This document shows positions 1 to 8,323 of a stretch of 64,000 bases of DNA, one piece after another (position 1 is the first letter of the stretch; every line of letters starts with the position of its first letter). Source of the DNA: Nitratireductor indicus C115. GTDB lineage: Bacteria; Pseudomonadota; Alphaproteobacteria; Rhizobiales; Rhizobiaceae. The position numbers were made by a program, and so were the translations under genes. The notes under the pieces are model-generated. The model did no database searches. It was not told the origin of the DNA and worked only from the letters and a program-made list of their open reading frames with translations. Location: assembly GCF_000300515.1 (NCBI RefSeq), contig NZ_AMSI01000001.1, positions 186,001-250,000 of the forward strand. Direction: 5' to 3'.

Positions 1-1088
1 GTGAAGTGCGCGTACCTGAGACGCTGCTGAAACACGACAAGGCCGGTAAGGTAGTGACGGATTCCCGGGGGCATCCCCTCGTCAATCCTTCCCGTTTTCG
101 CTCTGCTGCACGGCGCGCTATCCGCGCCATCGGTTACGAGCAGGACGGCTTCCACTGGAAGACCGCAAAAATCGACGTTTTGCTGCACGGCCAGTCGCCG
201 GATATCGGCCAGGGCGTGGACAACGCCGCCGACCGGCAGGGCGAAGAGGGCGCGGGCGATCAGGGCATCATGTTCGGCTATGCCTGCCGCGAAACCCCGG
301 ATTTGATGCCGGCCCCGATCTATTATTCGCACAAGATCCTGCAGCTCCTTGCCGATGCGCGCAAGGAAGGCAAGGGCGATGTCGGCAAGCTCGGTCCCGA
401 TGCCAAGGCGCAGGTCACCGTCCGCTATGTCGACGGCAAGCCGGTCGAAGTCACCGAGATCGTTCTGTCGACCCAGCACATGGATGAAAGCTGGGACAGC
501 AAGAAGGTGCGCAGCGTCGTGGAGCCCTACATCATGGAGGCCCTTTCGACCGGTGGCATCGCTGTCGCCTCCAACTGCAACTGGTACATCAATCCGACCG
601 GCAAGTTCGTGATCGGCGGTCCCGATGGCGATGCCGGCCTCACGGGCCGCAAGATCATCGTGGACACCTATGGCGGCGCGGCTCCGCACGGCGGCGGCGC
701 GTTCTCGGGCAAGGACACGACCAAGGTCGATCGTTCCGCAGCCTACGCCGCACGCTATCTCGCCAAGAACGTGGTCGCTGCCGGTCTTGCCGACCGTTGC
801 ACGATCCAGCTTTCCTACGCCATCGGCGTTGCCCAGCCCCTGTCGGTCTATGTCGACCTGCACGGCACGGGCCGCGTTTCCGAAGAGGAAATCGAACTGG
901 CCGTGCGCAAGGTCATGGATTTGTCGCCCACGGGGATCCGCAAGCATCTCGATCTCAACCGCGCGATTTATGCAAAGACATCGGCTTACGGCCATTTTGG
1001 ACGCAAGGCTGGCCGCGATGGATCCTTCTCATGGGAGCGGACGGACCTGGTCAAGGCGCTGAAGCAGGAGCTGGCAAAGGCCGCTTGA
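1..1088 (+). CDS. metK: S-adenosylmethionine synthetase, 5' end outside window
   Basis: Makes S-adenosylmethionine from methionine and ATP in the cytoplasm. The reading frame is already open at base 1 and the first visible residues (EVRVPE) are interior to the protein, so roughly the first 50-60 residues lie upstream of the window. Visible family motifs are the [13 protein letters not shown] stretch, the [12 protein letters not shown] block, HMDES with the following VEPYI, the glycine-rich [11 protein letters not shown] segment and [13 protein letters not shown]. The C-terminus ends in a short Lys/Ala tail. The next gene is trmB, an SAM-consuming tRNA methyltransferase, separated by a terminator-like hairpin. 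Identification is firm; only the start is missing. Confidence 0.97.
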   Translation, partial: EVRVPETLLKHDKAGKVVTDSRGHPLVNPSRFRSAARRAIRAIGYEQDGFHWKTAKIDVLLHGQSPDIGQGVDNAADRQGEEGAGDQGIMFGYACRETPDLMPAPIYYSHKILQLLADARKEGKGDVGKLGPDAKAQVTVRYVDGKPVEVTEIVLSTQHMDESWDSKKVRSVVEPYIMEALSTGGIAVASNCNWYINPTGKFVIGGPDGDAGLTGRKIIVDTYGGAAPHGGGAFSGKDTTKVDRSAAYAARYLAKNVVAAGLADRCTIQLSYAIGVAQPLSVYVDLHGTGRVSEEEIELAVRKVMDLSPTGIRKHLDLNRAIYAKTSAYGHFGRKAGRDGSFSWERTDLVKALKQELAKAA

Positions 1089-1133
1089 GCGCCCGTTGGC
1101 AGGGAAACCCCGCCATGGCTGAAATGAAAATGT

Positions 1134-1178
1134 GAAGCGCCGCCGCGAATCCCCCGGGATGCGCGGCGCTTCGGTTTC
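1134..1178 (+). terminator. Hairpin after metK
   Basis: A perfect 10-bp inverted repeat (GAAGCGCCGC at 1134-1143, GCGGCGCTTC at 1163-1172) with a 19-nt loop lies 45 bp after the metK stop. It is followed only by a weak T-tract (GGTTTC), so it may be an inefficient terminator or an mRNA-stabilising structure that lets some transcription run on into trmB. Confidence 0.5.
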
Positions 1179-1250
1179 TGGGACTGTCTGGCGCGAGCGC
1201 CGGGAATGAGGAAAGTGGCGCGGAAATGCGTCCGGTACTGGGGAACATGC

Positions 1251-1958
1251 ATGGCTGAAGAGCGGCGCACCCGATCGACGGAAGCCTTTTACGGGCGCAG
1301 ACATGGCAAGACGCTGCGCCCGCGTCAGGGTGCGGCGCTGGACGCTTTCCTGGCAGCAACGCTGATCGATCTGGAGAAGCCGTCGCCTGCGGAAATTTCC
1401 GAGCTTTTTTCCGTTGCCGTGACATCCGTTCGCCTGGAGATCGGTTTTGGCGGCGGAGAGCATCTTCTGACGCAGGTTGAGCGCTACCCCGAAACGGGCT
1501 TCATTGGCGTGGAACCTTTCGTCAATGGCATGGCAAAACTTGCAGCCGCAGCGGAAGAAGGCGAAACCGGACGACCGTCAAACCTGCGTGTCTATGACGA
1601 CGATGCGACTGAGGTGCTCGATTGGCTGCCTGAAGGCTGCGTTGAGGGCATTGACCTTCTTTATCCCGATCCGTGGCCGAAGAAGCGGCACTGGAAGCGG
1701 CGTTTCGTGAGCCAGGTCAATCTGGACCGCTTTGCCCGGGTTCTGAAGCCGGGCGGGTTGTTCCGCTTTGCCTCCGATATCGACACCTATGTGAACTGGA
1801 CATTGATGCATTGCCGTGTCCATCCGGCGTTCGAATGGGTGGCGCAAAGCGCGCTCGACTGGCGCACCCCCTATGAGGGGTGGCCTGGCACGCGGTACGA
1901 AGCCAAGGCAATCCGCGAAGGCCGCCCCCCGGCCTATCTGACCTTCCGCCGCCTGTAG
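1251..1958 (+). CDS. trmB: tRNA (guanine-N7-)-methyltransferase
   Basis: Methylates G46 in the variable loop of tRNAs using SAM. The 235-residue protein has the SAM-binding [11 protein letters not shown] motif near residue 65, a GVEPF acidic turn, and the family signature [16 protein letters not shown] in the middle, followed by RVLKPGG and RFASD. The frame is open from 1206, but I prefer the ATG at 1251 ([13 protein letters not shown]) because homologs begin shortly before the RTRS...[12 protein letters not shown] segment. It lies directly downstream of metK on the same strand, a gene pair that I recall from Brucella-like genomes. Length and motifs are normal. Confidence 0.93.
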   Translation: MAEERRTRSTEAFYGRRHGKTLRPRQGAALDAFLAATLIDLEKPSPAEISELFSVAVTSVRLEIGFGGGEHLLTQVERYPETGFIGVEPFVNGMAKLAAAAEEGETGRPSNLRVYDDDATEVLDWLPEGCVEGIDLLYPDPWPKKRHWKRRFVSQVNLDRFARVLKPGGLFRFASDIDTYVNWTLMHCRVHPAFEWVAQSALDWRTPYEGWPGTRYEAKAIREGRPPAYLTFRRL

Positions 1959-2049
1959 GGCATCCCGCGCTCTGCCTTCGTGCCGCGCGAATGCGGAACG
2001 GCACGGGACAGATCGGTTGAAAGCGCTCCGGCCCTGCCATGGCTGTGGT

Positions 2050-2421
2050 TCACGCGGCGTCGGCGCTCGCATGCGGTTTTCCGAACAGGCCGATATGTGT
2101 GTCGCCCCAATCCTTCAACGCGAGAAGAATGGGCTGCAGGCTGCGGCCAAGTTCGGACAGGCTGTATTCCACCTTGGGCGGAACCTGCGCGTAAACCTTG
2201 CGTTCGATCAGACCGTCGGCTTCCAGATCGCGCAATTGATTGGTCAGCATGCGTTGCGTGACGCCGGGAATGCGGCGGCGTATTTCGTTGAAACGCAGCA
2301 CCTCTTCCTCCATCAGATGGAAGATGATGACGCATTTCCACTTGCCGTCGATCAGGCTGATGGCTGCTTCCACGGCGCATCCCGGATTTCGGCTGAAGTT
2401 CGAATGGCGTACCTTGCTCAA
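2050..2421 (-). CDS. HxlR-family transcriptional regulator (TTG start)
   Basis: A 123-residue winged-helix regulator of the HxlR type. Visible features are the N-terminal Cys (NPGCAVEAAISLIDGKWK), the recognition-helix region RFNEIRRRIPGVTQRMLTNQLRDLEADGLIERK, and the wing VPPKVEYSLSELG, all at usual spacing. The start codon is TTG at 2419-2421, supported by an AAAAAGGA ribosome-binding site 7-8 bases upstream and no later in-frame ATG before the conserved domain. HxlR proteins often sense electrophiles or quinones through the N-terminal Cys. It is divergent from the oxidoreductase at 2526 across a 104-bp gap, so it probably controls that gene and itself. Confidence 0.88.
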   Translation of the reverse strand: MSKVRHSNFSRNPGCAVEAAISLIDGKWKCVIIFHLMEEEVLRFNEIRRRIPGVTQRMLTNQLRDLEADGLIERKVYAQVPPKVEYSLSELGRSLQPILLALKDWGDTHIGLFGKPHASADAA

Positions 2422-2525
2422 AACGGTATCCTTTTTGACACTATAGGCATCGTTTGTGCGTATTGGCTTAATTCAAATGTAGATTAAGTTGCGCCCTCAA
2501 CGAACGCAATCCAAAGGAGAGGCGC
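2422..2525. promoter_or_regulatory. Divergent promoter region, HxlR regulator / alcohol dehydrogenase
   Basis: AT-rich 104-bp gap between two divergent starts. On the plus strand it holds a TTGACA element at 2435-2440 and an AAAGGAGAG ribosome-binding site just before 2526. On the minus strand the TTG start of the regulator is preceded by AAAAAGGA. I see no perfect long palindrome, so the operator cannot be placed. Confidence 0.4.
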
Positions 2526-3539
2526 ATGAAAGCCGTTGCCTATCAGGTTCCCGGAACCATTGACCGTGAAGACGCTCTCGTCGACATCGAGCTGGAAACG
2601 CCGAAGCCCGGCGCGCGCGATCTTCTGGTTGAGGTGAAGGCGGTTTCGGTCAATCCGGTCGATACCAAGATCCGGCGTGCCGTCGCTCCTTCGGAAGGGG
2701 ACTGGAAAGTGCTCGGTTGGGATGCGTCCGGTATCGTCAAGGCCGTGGGCGAAGGCGTGACCATGTTCAAGCCCGGCGACGAGATCTGGTATGCGGGATC
2801 GCTGGTTCGTCAGGGCACCAACAGCGAACTCCATCTGGTCGACGAGCGCATTGTCTCCCTGAAGCCGGCCTCGCTGAGCTGGGCTGAAGCGGCGGCTCTG
2901 CCGCTTACCTCCATTACGGCATGGGAAATGCTCTTCGACCGCCTCAACGTGATGCGACCGGTGCCGGGCGTGCCCAATCTGGCGCTCATCATCGGGGGCG
3001 CGGGTGGCGTCGGCTCCATTGCCATCCAGCTTTTGCGGGCCCTGACCGACGTGACGGTCATCGCCACGGCTTCGCGGCCCGAAACGCAGGCCTGGGTGAA
3101 GGAGCTTGGCGCTCACCACGTGATCGATCATTCCAGACCCTTGGCAGCCGAGGTGGAAGCATTGGGCGTCGGAGCGCCGGGCTTTGTCTTCTCCACCACC
3201 GAAACCGGCAGTCATCTGGATCAGGTGGTGCAGCTCATTGCGCCGCAGGGCCGGTTTGGCCTGATTGACGATCCCGAAATGCTCAACATCAAGGATTTCA
3301 AGCGCAAGTCGGTTTCCATCCATTGGGAATGGATGTTTACCCGCCCCGTCTTCGGCACGCAGGACATTGCTGAACAGAACCGCTTGCTCGGTGAGGTCGC
3401 CAGACTGGTGGACGAAGGCAAAATCCGCACAACGCTCGTAGAGACGATGGGCACGATCAACGCTGCAAATCTCAAGAAGGCCCACACGCTGATCGAGAGC
3501 GGAAAATCGCGCGGCAAGGTGGTTCTCGAAGGGTTTTAG
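2526..3539 (+). CDS. Zinc-type alcohol dehydrogenase-like / quinone oxidoreductase (MDR superfamily)
   Basis: A 337-residue NAD(P)H-dependent medium-chain reductase. It has the N-terminal GroES-like domain (AVSVNPVDTKIR, GWDASGIVKAVGEGV, FKPGDEIWYAG) and a Rossmann domain with IIGGAGGVGSIAIQLLRAL near residue 160. It lacks the zinc-ligand Cys cluster, so it belongs to the zinc-free ZADH/quinone-reductase branch despite the common family name. These enzymes reduce quinones or activated alkenes. Its divergent HxlR neighbour suggests induction by electrophile or quinone stress. A strong AAAGGAGAG site precedes the ATG. The substrate cannot be told from sequence. Confidence 0.85.
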   Translation: MKAVAYQVPGTIDREDALVDIELETPKPGARDLLVEVKAVSVNPVDTKIRRAVAPSEGDWKVLGWDASGIVKAVGEGVTMFKPGDEIWYAGSLVRQGTNSELHLVDERIVSLKPASLSWAEAAALPLTSITAWEMLFDRLNVMRPVPGVPNLALIIGGAGGVGSIAIQLLRALTDVTVIATASRPETQAWVKELGAHHVIDHSRPLAAEVEALGVGAPGFVFSTTETGSHLDQVVQLIAPQGRFGLIDDPEMLNIKDFKRKSVSIHWEWMFTRPVFGTQDIAEQNRLLGEVARLVDEGKIRTTLVETMGTINAANLKKAHTLIESGKSRGKVVLEGF

Positions 3540-3542
3540 AGC

Positions 3543-3600
3543 CTTCTGCAGTCGGGTGATTCCACCAGACATCCGCGCAACCGGGAATGCACAGAAGATG
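3543..3600. repeat. Dispersed palindromic repeat, copy 1 (diverged)
   Basis: Intergenic sequence TTCTGCAGTCGGGTGATTCC followed by ACCAGACATCCGCGCAA resembles two other intergenic stretches here (27046-27090 and, inverted, 54390-54430). They share an imperfect TCAGRTGG/CCACCTGA inverted repeat followed by GACRTCYGCRCAA. It lies in the gap between the tails of two convergent genes. Confidence 0.45.
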
Positions 3601-3645
3601 GAGCGGGGGCAGCGTTTTCATGAAGCGAGGCCCCGCTCCGGCGGT

Positions 3646-4350
3646 TCAGGACGACACATAGTCCAGCAATCCCTGTCCGCCATTCTCAATATCGTATTGC
3701 ATCGCGCTGCGGGCCTCTTCCGGCTCCTTTGCCCGCAGAGCCGCGATAATGCGCACATGTGGATGTGGGTCCCAGCCCTCCGGCACGCCTGAATCATACA
3801 GATGGGTCAGAATGGGCCCGCATCGAACCCAGAGCCCCTCGACGATTTCATAGGTGACCGGCAGATCTGCGATCCGGCACAGTTCCAGATGGAACTGTGT
3901 ATTGAGATCGACCGCCGCAAGGAAATCCTCCTCGCGCTGGGCCGCGGCAATGCCCGCATGTATCTGTTCGAGCCCGTTGATCTGTTCTTCCGTTGCGCAG
4001 ATAGCCGCTTTCTCGGCGCACCGCCCCTCCAGATCGACACGGATGCTGCGGATTTCCAGAAGCTGGTCGCGCGTCAACTGCGGAACGGTCACCGTGCCGC
4101 GTGCATCCAGCATCAGTGCCCGCTCGACGACAAGCCGCGTAAGCGCCTCGCGCATCGGTGTCGCGCTGATGCCGAAACGCGCCGAAATGGGCCTGAGCGG
4201 CAGCTGGTCTCCAGGCTTCAGCCGGCCACGCATCAAGGCGGAGCGCAGCTCCGAATATGCCTGGTTGCTCAGGCTCTCTTTGACGATAGGTCGCACCCAA
4301 GCCTTTGTTTCGTTTTCTGTTTCCGGCGCGAGCCGGGGCTGTCTGCTCAT
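3646..4350 (-). CDS. GntR-family (FCD domain) transcriptional regulator
   Basis: A 234-residue regulator. The N-terminal winged helix covers about residues 25-95 (SNQAYSELRSALMRGRLKPGDQLPLRPISARFGISATPMREALTRLVVERAL) and the C-terminal FCD-type helical domain carries the usual metal/ligand positions (R..LE, N..FH, H..I). FCD-type GntR proteins usually bind small organic acids. It is divergent from the operon beginning at 4471, and a near-perfect operator-like palindrome covers the shared promoter, so it is very likely the local regulator of the 4.5-16.2 kb operon. The inducing ligand is unknown. Confidence 0.9.
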   Translation of the reverse strand: MSRQPRLAPETENETKAWVRPIVKESLSNQAYSELRSALMRGRLKPGDQLPLRPISARFGISATPMREALTRLVVERALMLDARGTVTVPQLTRDQLLEIRSIRVDLEGRCAEKAAICATEEQINGLEQIHAGIAAAQREEDFLAAVDLNTQFHLELCRIADLPVTYEIVEGLWVRCGPILTHLYDSGVPEGWDPHPHVRIIAALRAKEPEEARSAMQYDIENGGQGLLDYVSS

Positions 4351-4363
4351 AGGTCAAATCCTG

Positions 4364-4398
4364 TTGACAGGGGTGTTATAACAAATAACATATAACAC
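4364..4398 (+). promoter_or_regulatory. Promoter and GntR operator palindrome
   Basis: The halves GTGTTATA (4373-4380) and TATAACAC (4391-4398) form a perfect inverted repeat with a 10-bp spacer, and TGTTATAACA (4375-4384) is itself a perfect 10-bp palindrome. A TTGACA -35 hexamer lies at 4364-4369 with a TAACAT -10-like element at 4386-4391 (16-bp spacing), inside the palindrome. A repressor bound here would block the plus-strand operon and sits next to the regulator's own start at 4350. Confidence 0.65.
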
Positions 4399-4470
4399 GA
4401 GGCTGGAAAGCCGTCTCTTCGAGGAAATGACAGCTGTCATGGGAGGGGCTTTCCGAGGAGGAGAAAATTC

Positions 4471-5529
4471 ATGCTTGCGCTGCGCAAGGCGAAGCCCGCA
4501 TTTGGTGCGGAGCTTGCCGATTTGCCTGTTCCCGTGCATCCGCCCGAACGCGGTTCGGTGCGTATTCGCGTCGGGGCGGCGGGCATCTGCGGAAGCGACC
4601 TTCATGCCTATGAATGGACGGGCGGCTATCAGTTCATGGAGCGGCTCATGCCGCTCACGCTCGGTCACGAATTTGCCGGAACGGTTGTCGAGGCGGGTAA
4701 CGGTGTTTCCGCTCTCGCCATCGGCGATCGCGTCGTTTGCTGGCCGACGATCTTCTGTGGCTCCTGCGTGGGTTGCATCGCCGGCCGGCCCGAAGAGTGC
4801 CGTTCCCGCCGCGTCATCGGCCTGCACTGCGATGGCGGGTTTGCCGAATTCGTCGATGTTCCGGAAGCCAACTGCTTTCGCCTTCCCGATGAGGTGCCGA
4901 TGGATGTGGCAGCGCTTGCCGAGCCGCTGGCCGTCTCCGTCAACGCCGTCGACCTTGCCGAGGTCGAGCCGGGCGATGCCGTCGTGGTGCTGGGGCCGGG
5001 GCCCATCGGTATGGCCGCGGCCTGGGTCGCGCAGCAGCGCGGTGCGGACGTCCTGCTGGCGGGTTTCAAAGATGACGCGCGGCTCGATTGCGCGCGGCGC
5101 CTGGGGCTCATCCGCACGGCCGATCTGGCAAGCGAGACGCTGGACGCAGCCGTGGCGCGCGTTTTCGGTCGGGAGGCGGATCGGGTGATCGAGGCGACGG
5201 GTCATGCGGCTTCGGTTTCGGATGGTCTTTCGGTTTTGCGCCCCCGCGGCATTGTTGTCGTGGCGGGCATTCATCATGAGGCGTGTGAGCTGGATTTAAC
5301 CCGCTTCGTCCGGGAAAAGAAACAATTGCGGGGCGCGCACGATACGACGGAGCGTGCTTTCCGGGAAGCGATCTCGTTGCTTGTGGCCCACGGCCCGCAA
5401 TTGGCTCCCATGATCTCGTTGCGCGCGCCGCTTTCGCAGGCCGAAGGCGCATTCGAAAAAGCGCGCAGCCGCACGGCGGTCAAGGTTCTGCTGCTGCCGC
5501 AAACCCCTTCAGATGAGGATTTGGTATGA
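4471..5529 (+). CDS. Zinc-containing alcohol/polyol dehydrogenase (MDR family)
   Basis: A 352-residue NAD-dependent medium-chain dehydrogenase of the threonine/sorbitol dehydrogenase type. Catalytic zinc ligands appear as CGSDLH near residue 39 and GHEFAG near 65. The structural zinc lobe has its four Cys spaced C-x2-C-x2-C-x7-C (CGSCVGC...C). The Rossmann motif is VVVLGPGPIGMAAA. It is the first gene of the GntR-controlled operon and has a strong AGGAGGAG ribosome-binding site. Its stop overlaps the next start as ATGA at 5526-5529. It likely oxidises a secondary alcohol of the operon's substrate; the exact substrate is not evident. Confidence 0.88.
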   Translation: MLALRKAKPAFGAELADLPVPVHPPERGSVRIRVGAAGICGSDLHAYEWTGGYQFMERLMPLTLGHEFAGTVVEAGNGVSALAIGDRVVCWPTIFCGSCVGCIAGRPEECRSRRVIGLHCDGGFAEFVDVPEANCFRLPDEVPMDVAALAEPLAVSVNAVDLAEVEPGDAVVVLGPGPIGMAAAWVAQQRGADVLLAGFKDDARLDCARRLGLIRTADLASETLDAAVARVFGREADRVIEATGHAASVSDGLSVLRPRGIVVVAGIHHEACELDLTRFVREKKQLRGAHDTTERAFREAISLLVAHGPQLAPMISLRAPLSQAEGAFEKARSRTAVKVLLLPQTPSDEDLV

Positions 5530-6527
5530 CCGAGATGACCCGTTCCGTCATTGCGGATGGCGCCGGCGGAAGCGATGTATTGCGCATCGTCGAGCGCCCG
5601 CTGCCCGCATGCGGCCCGAACGAAATGATCGTGCGCGTGCATGCGGCCGGCATCAATCGCCCGGATGTGATGCAGCGTCAGGGCAACTATCCGCCCCCGC
5701 CAGGCGCAACGGATGTTCTGGGTCTGGAACTGGCGGGCACCGTTGAAAGCGTCGGCGAAGCCGTCACGCGCTTTGCGCCGGGCGCCCGCGTCATGGCGCT
5801 GGTGGCCTCCGGCGCCTATGCCGAGCGGGCCGTGGTGCACGAAGATGTCGCCATCGGCATACCCGACGCCATGGGATTCGTCGAAGCCGGCGCGGTGCCG
5901 GAAACCTACTTCACGGTCTGGAGCAATGTTTTCGAGCGGGCCGGGCTGGTTTCTGGCGAAACGCTTCTCGTTCACGGTGGCACGTCCGGCATCGGCTCGA
6001 CGGCGATCCAGCTCGCCAAGGCGCGGGGTTCCACGGTGATTGCCACCGCCGGCACCGACGAAAAATGCGATGCCTGCGTCAAGATCGGCGCCGATCATGC
6101 CATCAACTACCGCAAGGCCGACTTCGTTGAAGAAGCTCGCAGGCTTACGGATGGGCGTGGCCCCGATGTCATCCTCGACATGGTGGGGGCGCCTTATTTT
6201 CAGCGCAACCTGGACCTTGTCGCCGTCGATGGCCGCATCGCGCAGATCGCCTTTCAGTATGGCAGCAAGGCGGAGCTCGATCTCGGTCCGTTGCTCTTCA
6301 AGCGGCTGACATTGACCGGATCGACGCTGCGCGCCCGCCCTGTTGCGATGAAGGCGAGGCTTGCCCGCGCGCTGGAGGAGAATGTCGTTCCGCTCCTCGC
6401 CCGCAAGGAGGCCTGGCCGATCATCGATAGCGTTTTTCCATTTGACCAGGTCGCCCGTGCCCATGAGCGCATGGATGGCGGAAATCATGTCGGCAAGATC
6501 GTTCTGACAATGACGCACGAAGCTTGA
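5526..6527 (+). CDS. NAD(P)H-quinone oxidoreductase (QOR/PIG3 type)
   Basis: A 333-residue zinc-free MDR protein. Visible are AAGINRPDVMQRQGNYPPPPGATDVLGLELAG near the N-terminus, the LLVHGGTSGIGSTAIQLAK nucleotide-binding motif near residue 150, and GRIAQIAFQYG later on, matching the PIG3-like quinone oxidoreductase family. It overlaps the preceding dehydrogenase by 4 bp, so the two are translationally coupled, and is followed 19 bp later by the ThDP enzyme. In this operon it could reduce an enone intermediate or recycle reducing equivalents through quinone; neither can be shown from sequence. Confidence 0.87.
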   Translation: MTEMTRSVIADGAGGSDVLRIVERPLPACGPNEMIVRVHAAGINRPDVMQRQGNYPPPPGATDVLGLELAGTVESVGEAVTRFAPGARVMALVASGAYAERAVVHEDVAIGIPDAMGFVEAGAVPETYFTVWSNVFERAGLVSGETLLVHGGTSGIGSTAIQLAKARGSTVIATAGTDEKCDACVKIGADHAINYRKADFVEEARRLTDGRGPDVILDMVGAPYFQRNLDLVAVDGRIAQIAFQYGSKAELDLGPLLFKRLTLTGSTLRARPVAMKARLARALEENVVPLLARKEAWPIIDSVFPFDQVARAHERMDGGNHVGKIVLTMTHEA

Positions 6528-6546
6528 GCTTCATCAAGAGGATGCA

Positions 6547-8286
6547 ATGAACCAGCAAAGCGAAATCAAGGCCGGCACCGCCAATGAGACGGGAGCGCAT
6601 GTGCTTGCCGCAGCGCTCCAGCGGCACGGGGTGAAGGAGATTTTCGGGCAATCGATCCCGTCGGCTCTCTTCCTCGCAGCACCTCACTACGGCATTCGCC
6701 AGATCGGCTATCGCACCGAGAATGCAGGCGCTGCCATGGCGGATGCCTATGCGCGCATTTCCGGCAAGGTCCCGGTGGTGACGGCGCAAAACGGCCCTGC
6801 CGCCACGCTCCTTGTGCCGGGCCTTGCCGAGGCGTTGAAGGCGTCCGTGCCGATTGTCGCGATCGTGCAGGACGTGCATCGCTCCTTCACCGACAAGAAC
6901 GCCTTCCAGGAGCTCGATCATTTCGCCCTCTTCTCCGGCGTTGCCAAATGGGTGCGCCGGGTGGCCGATCCGTCGCGCATCGATGATTATGTCGACATGG
7001 CATTCACCGCTGCGGCCAGCGGCCGTTGCGGTCCGGCGGTTCTTCTCGTGCCGGTCGATGTGCTCGATGCCCATCCTGAACTGCGCGCCGATGCACCGCG
7101 CCGCGCCGCGCAGATGGGGCATTTTCCGCTCGACCGCACGGTGGCCGATCCGAACCGAGTCGCGGAAGCGGCGTCCGTTCTGGCCAAGGCGCGCGCGCCC
7201 ATCGTCATTGCGGGCGGCGGTGTGCATATCTCCGGCGCACAGGAAGAGCTCGCGGCTCTTCAGGCAATGGGCTTTCCGGTCGCAACGACGGTCATGGGCA
7301 AGGGGTCCGTGGACGAGACCGCGCCGCTTTCCGTCGGTGTGGTCGGTTATTTCATGGCTCCGGGCAGCCGCACGGCTCATCTCCGCGATCTGGTGACTGA
7401 AGCCGATGTGGTGCTTCTCGTCGGTAACCGGACGAACCAGAACGGAACCGACAGCTGGTCGCTGTACCCCGACAGCGCGACCTATATCCATCTCGACGTC
7501 GACAGCGCCGAGATCGGCCGCAACTACGAGGCGCTGCGTCTGCAGGGCGACGCAAAGCTCTCGCTTGCGGCACTCAACGCCGCGCTTTCGTCCTGTGATC
7601 TGTCGGGTGCGGAGAGCCGGCGCGAGGCATTGGAGGCGAAGATCGCCGGTGGCCGGGAAGCCGCCGCCACCGACCTTGCCCGCCTCGTCGATATGGAGGC
7701 CGCGCCGCTGCGTCCCGAGCGCATCATGGCCGACATCGACAAGACGATCACGCCCGATGCGATTGTCGTTGCCGATGCGAGCTACTCCTCGATCTGGATT
7801 TCCAACGGTCTCACGGCCCGCCGTGGCGGCCAGCGCTTTCTCACGCCGCGCGGTCTTGCCGGCCTCGGCTGGGGCCTGCCTTTCGCCATCGGCGCGAAGG
7901 CGGCCCGCCCGGAAGCGCCGGTTGTCTGCGTAACCGGCGATGGCGGTTTCGCCCATGTCTGGGCAGAGATGGAGACGGCCCGGCGAATGAAGTTGCCGAT
8001 CGTGATCGTGGTGTTGAACAACCAGATTCTAGGTTACCAGAAACACGCCGAACTCGCGATTTTCGGCGATCACACGGATGTCTGCCACTTCGAAGCGGTT
8101 GATCACGCGGCCATAGCGCGCGCCTGCGGTTGTGAAGGCGTGCGTGTGGAGCGTGCGGATGATTTCGCGCCGGCGCTGGAAGCAGCACTCGCCGGAGGGG
8201 GCGTGACGGTGATCGATGTGGTCACCGACGAGCGGGCTCACCCGCCGATCAGCGTTTTCCAGGGTAAGACCACGCTCGATTACTGA
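6547..8286 (+). CDS. ThDP-dependent enzyme, acetolactate synthase-like
   Basis: A 579-residue thiamine-diphosphate enzyme with the three usual domains. The N-terminal pyrimidine-binding domain carries the activating Glu in YRTENAGAAMADAYAR near residue 60, the middle domain binds cofactor or is structural (about 190-330), and the C-terminal domain has the diphosphate/Mg motif starting GDGGFAHVW and ending VVLNN. It resembles acetolactate synthase large subunits, but there is no small regulatory subunit next to it and it sits in a catabolic operon. Other members of this fold cleave C-C bonds in cyclic diketones or transfer acyl groups, so a ring-opening or lyase role is plausible. The precise reaction is not established. 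Confidence 0.83.
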   Translation: MNQQSEIKAGTANETGAHVLAAALQRHGVKEIFGQSIPSALFLAAPHYGIRQIGYRTENAGAAMADAYARISGKVPVVTAQNGPAATLLVPGLAEALKASVPIVAIVQDVHRSFTDKNAFQELDHFALFSGVAKWVRRVADPSRIDDYVDMAFTAAASGRCGPAVLLVPVDVLDAHPELRADAPRRAAQMGHFPLDRTVADPNRVAEAASVLAKARAPIVIAGGGVHISGAQEELAALQAMGFPVATTVMGKGSVDETAPLSVGVVGYFMAPGSRTAHLRDLVTEADVVLLVGNRTNQNGTDSWSLYPDSATYIHLDVDSAEIGRNYEALRLQGDAKLSLAALNAALSSCDLSGAESRREALEAKIAGGREAAATDLARLVDMEAAPLRPERIMADIDKTITPDAIVVADASYSSIWISNGLTARRGGQRFLTPRGLAGLGWGLPFAIGAKAARPEAPVVCVTGDGGFAHVWAEMETARRMKLPIVIVVLNNQILGYQKHAELAIFGDHTDVCHFEAVDHAAIARACGCEGVRVERADDFAPALEAALAGGGVTVIDVVTDERAHPPISVFQGKTTLDY

Positions 8287-8323
8287 AAAACAGCAAACGG
8301 ATTCAAATCCAAGGGAGGAAGAC

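Noticed and set aside
2484-3572. 362-codon minus-strand frame opposite the alcohol dehydrogenase
   Set aside because: No ribosome-binding site or family; it lies wholly antisense to a clear MDR gene and reflects GC-rich codon structure.
5274-7956. Long minus-strand frames (414 and 511 codons) opposite the quinone reductase and ThDP genes
   Set aside because: Antisense shadows with His/Arg/Gly-rich translations and no domain; the plus-strand genes are unambiguous.
6547-8286. Assignment of the ThDP gene as acetolactate synthase ilvB/ilvI
   Set aside because: No small subunit or ilvC neighbour and a catabolic, transporter-linked operon; only the fold is certain.
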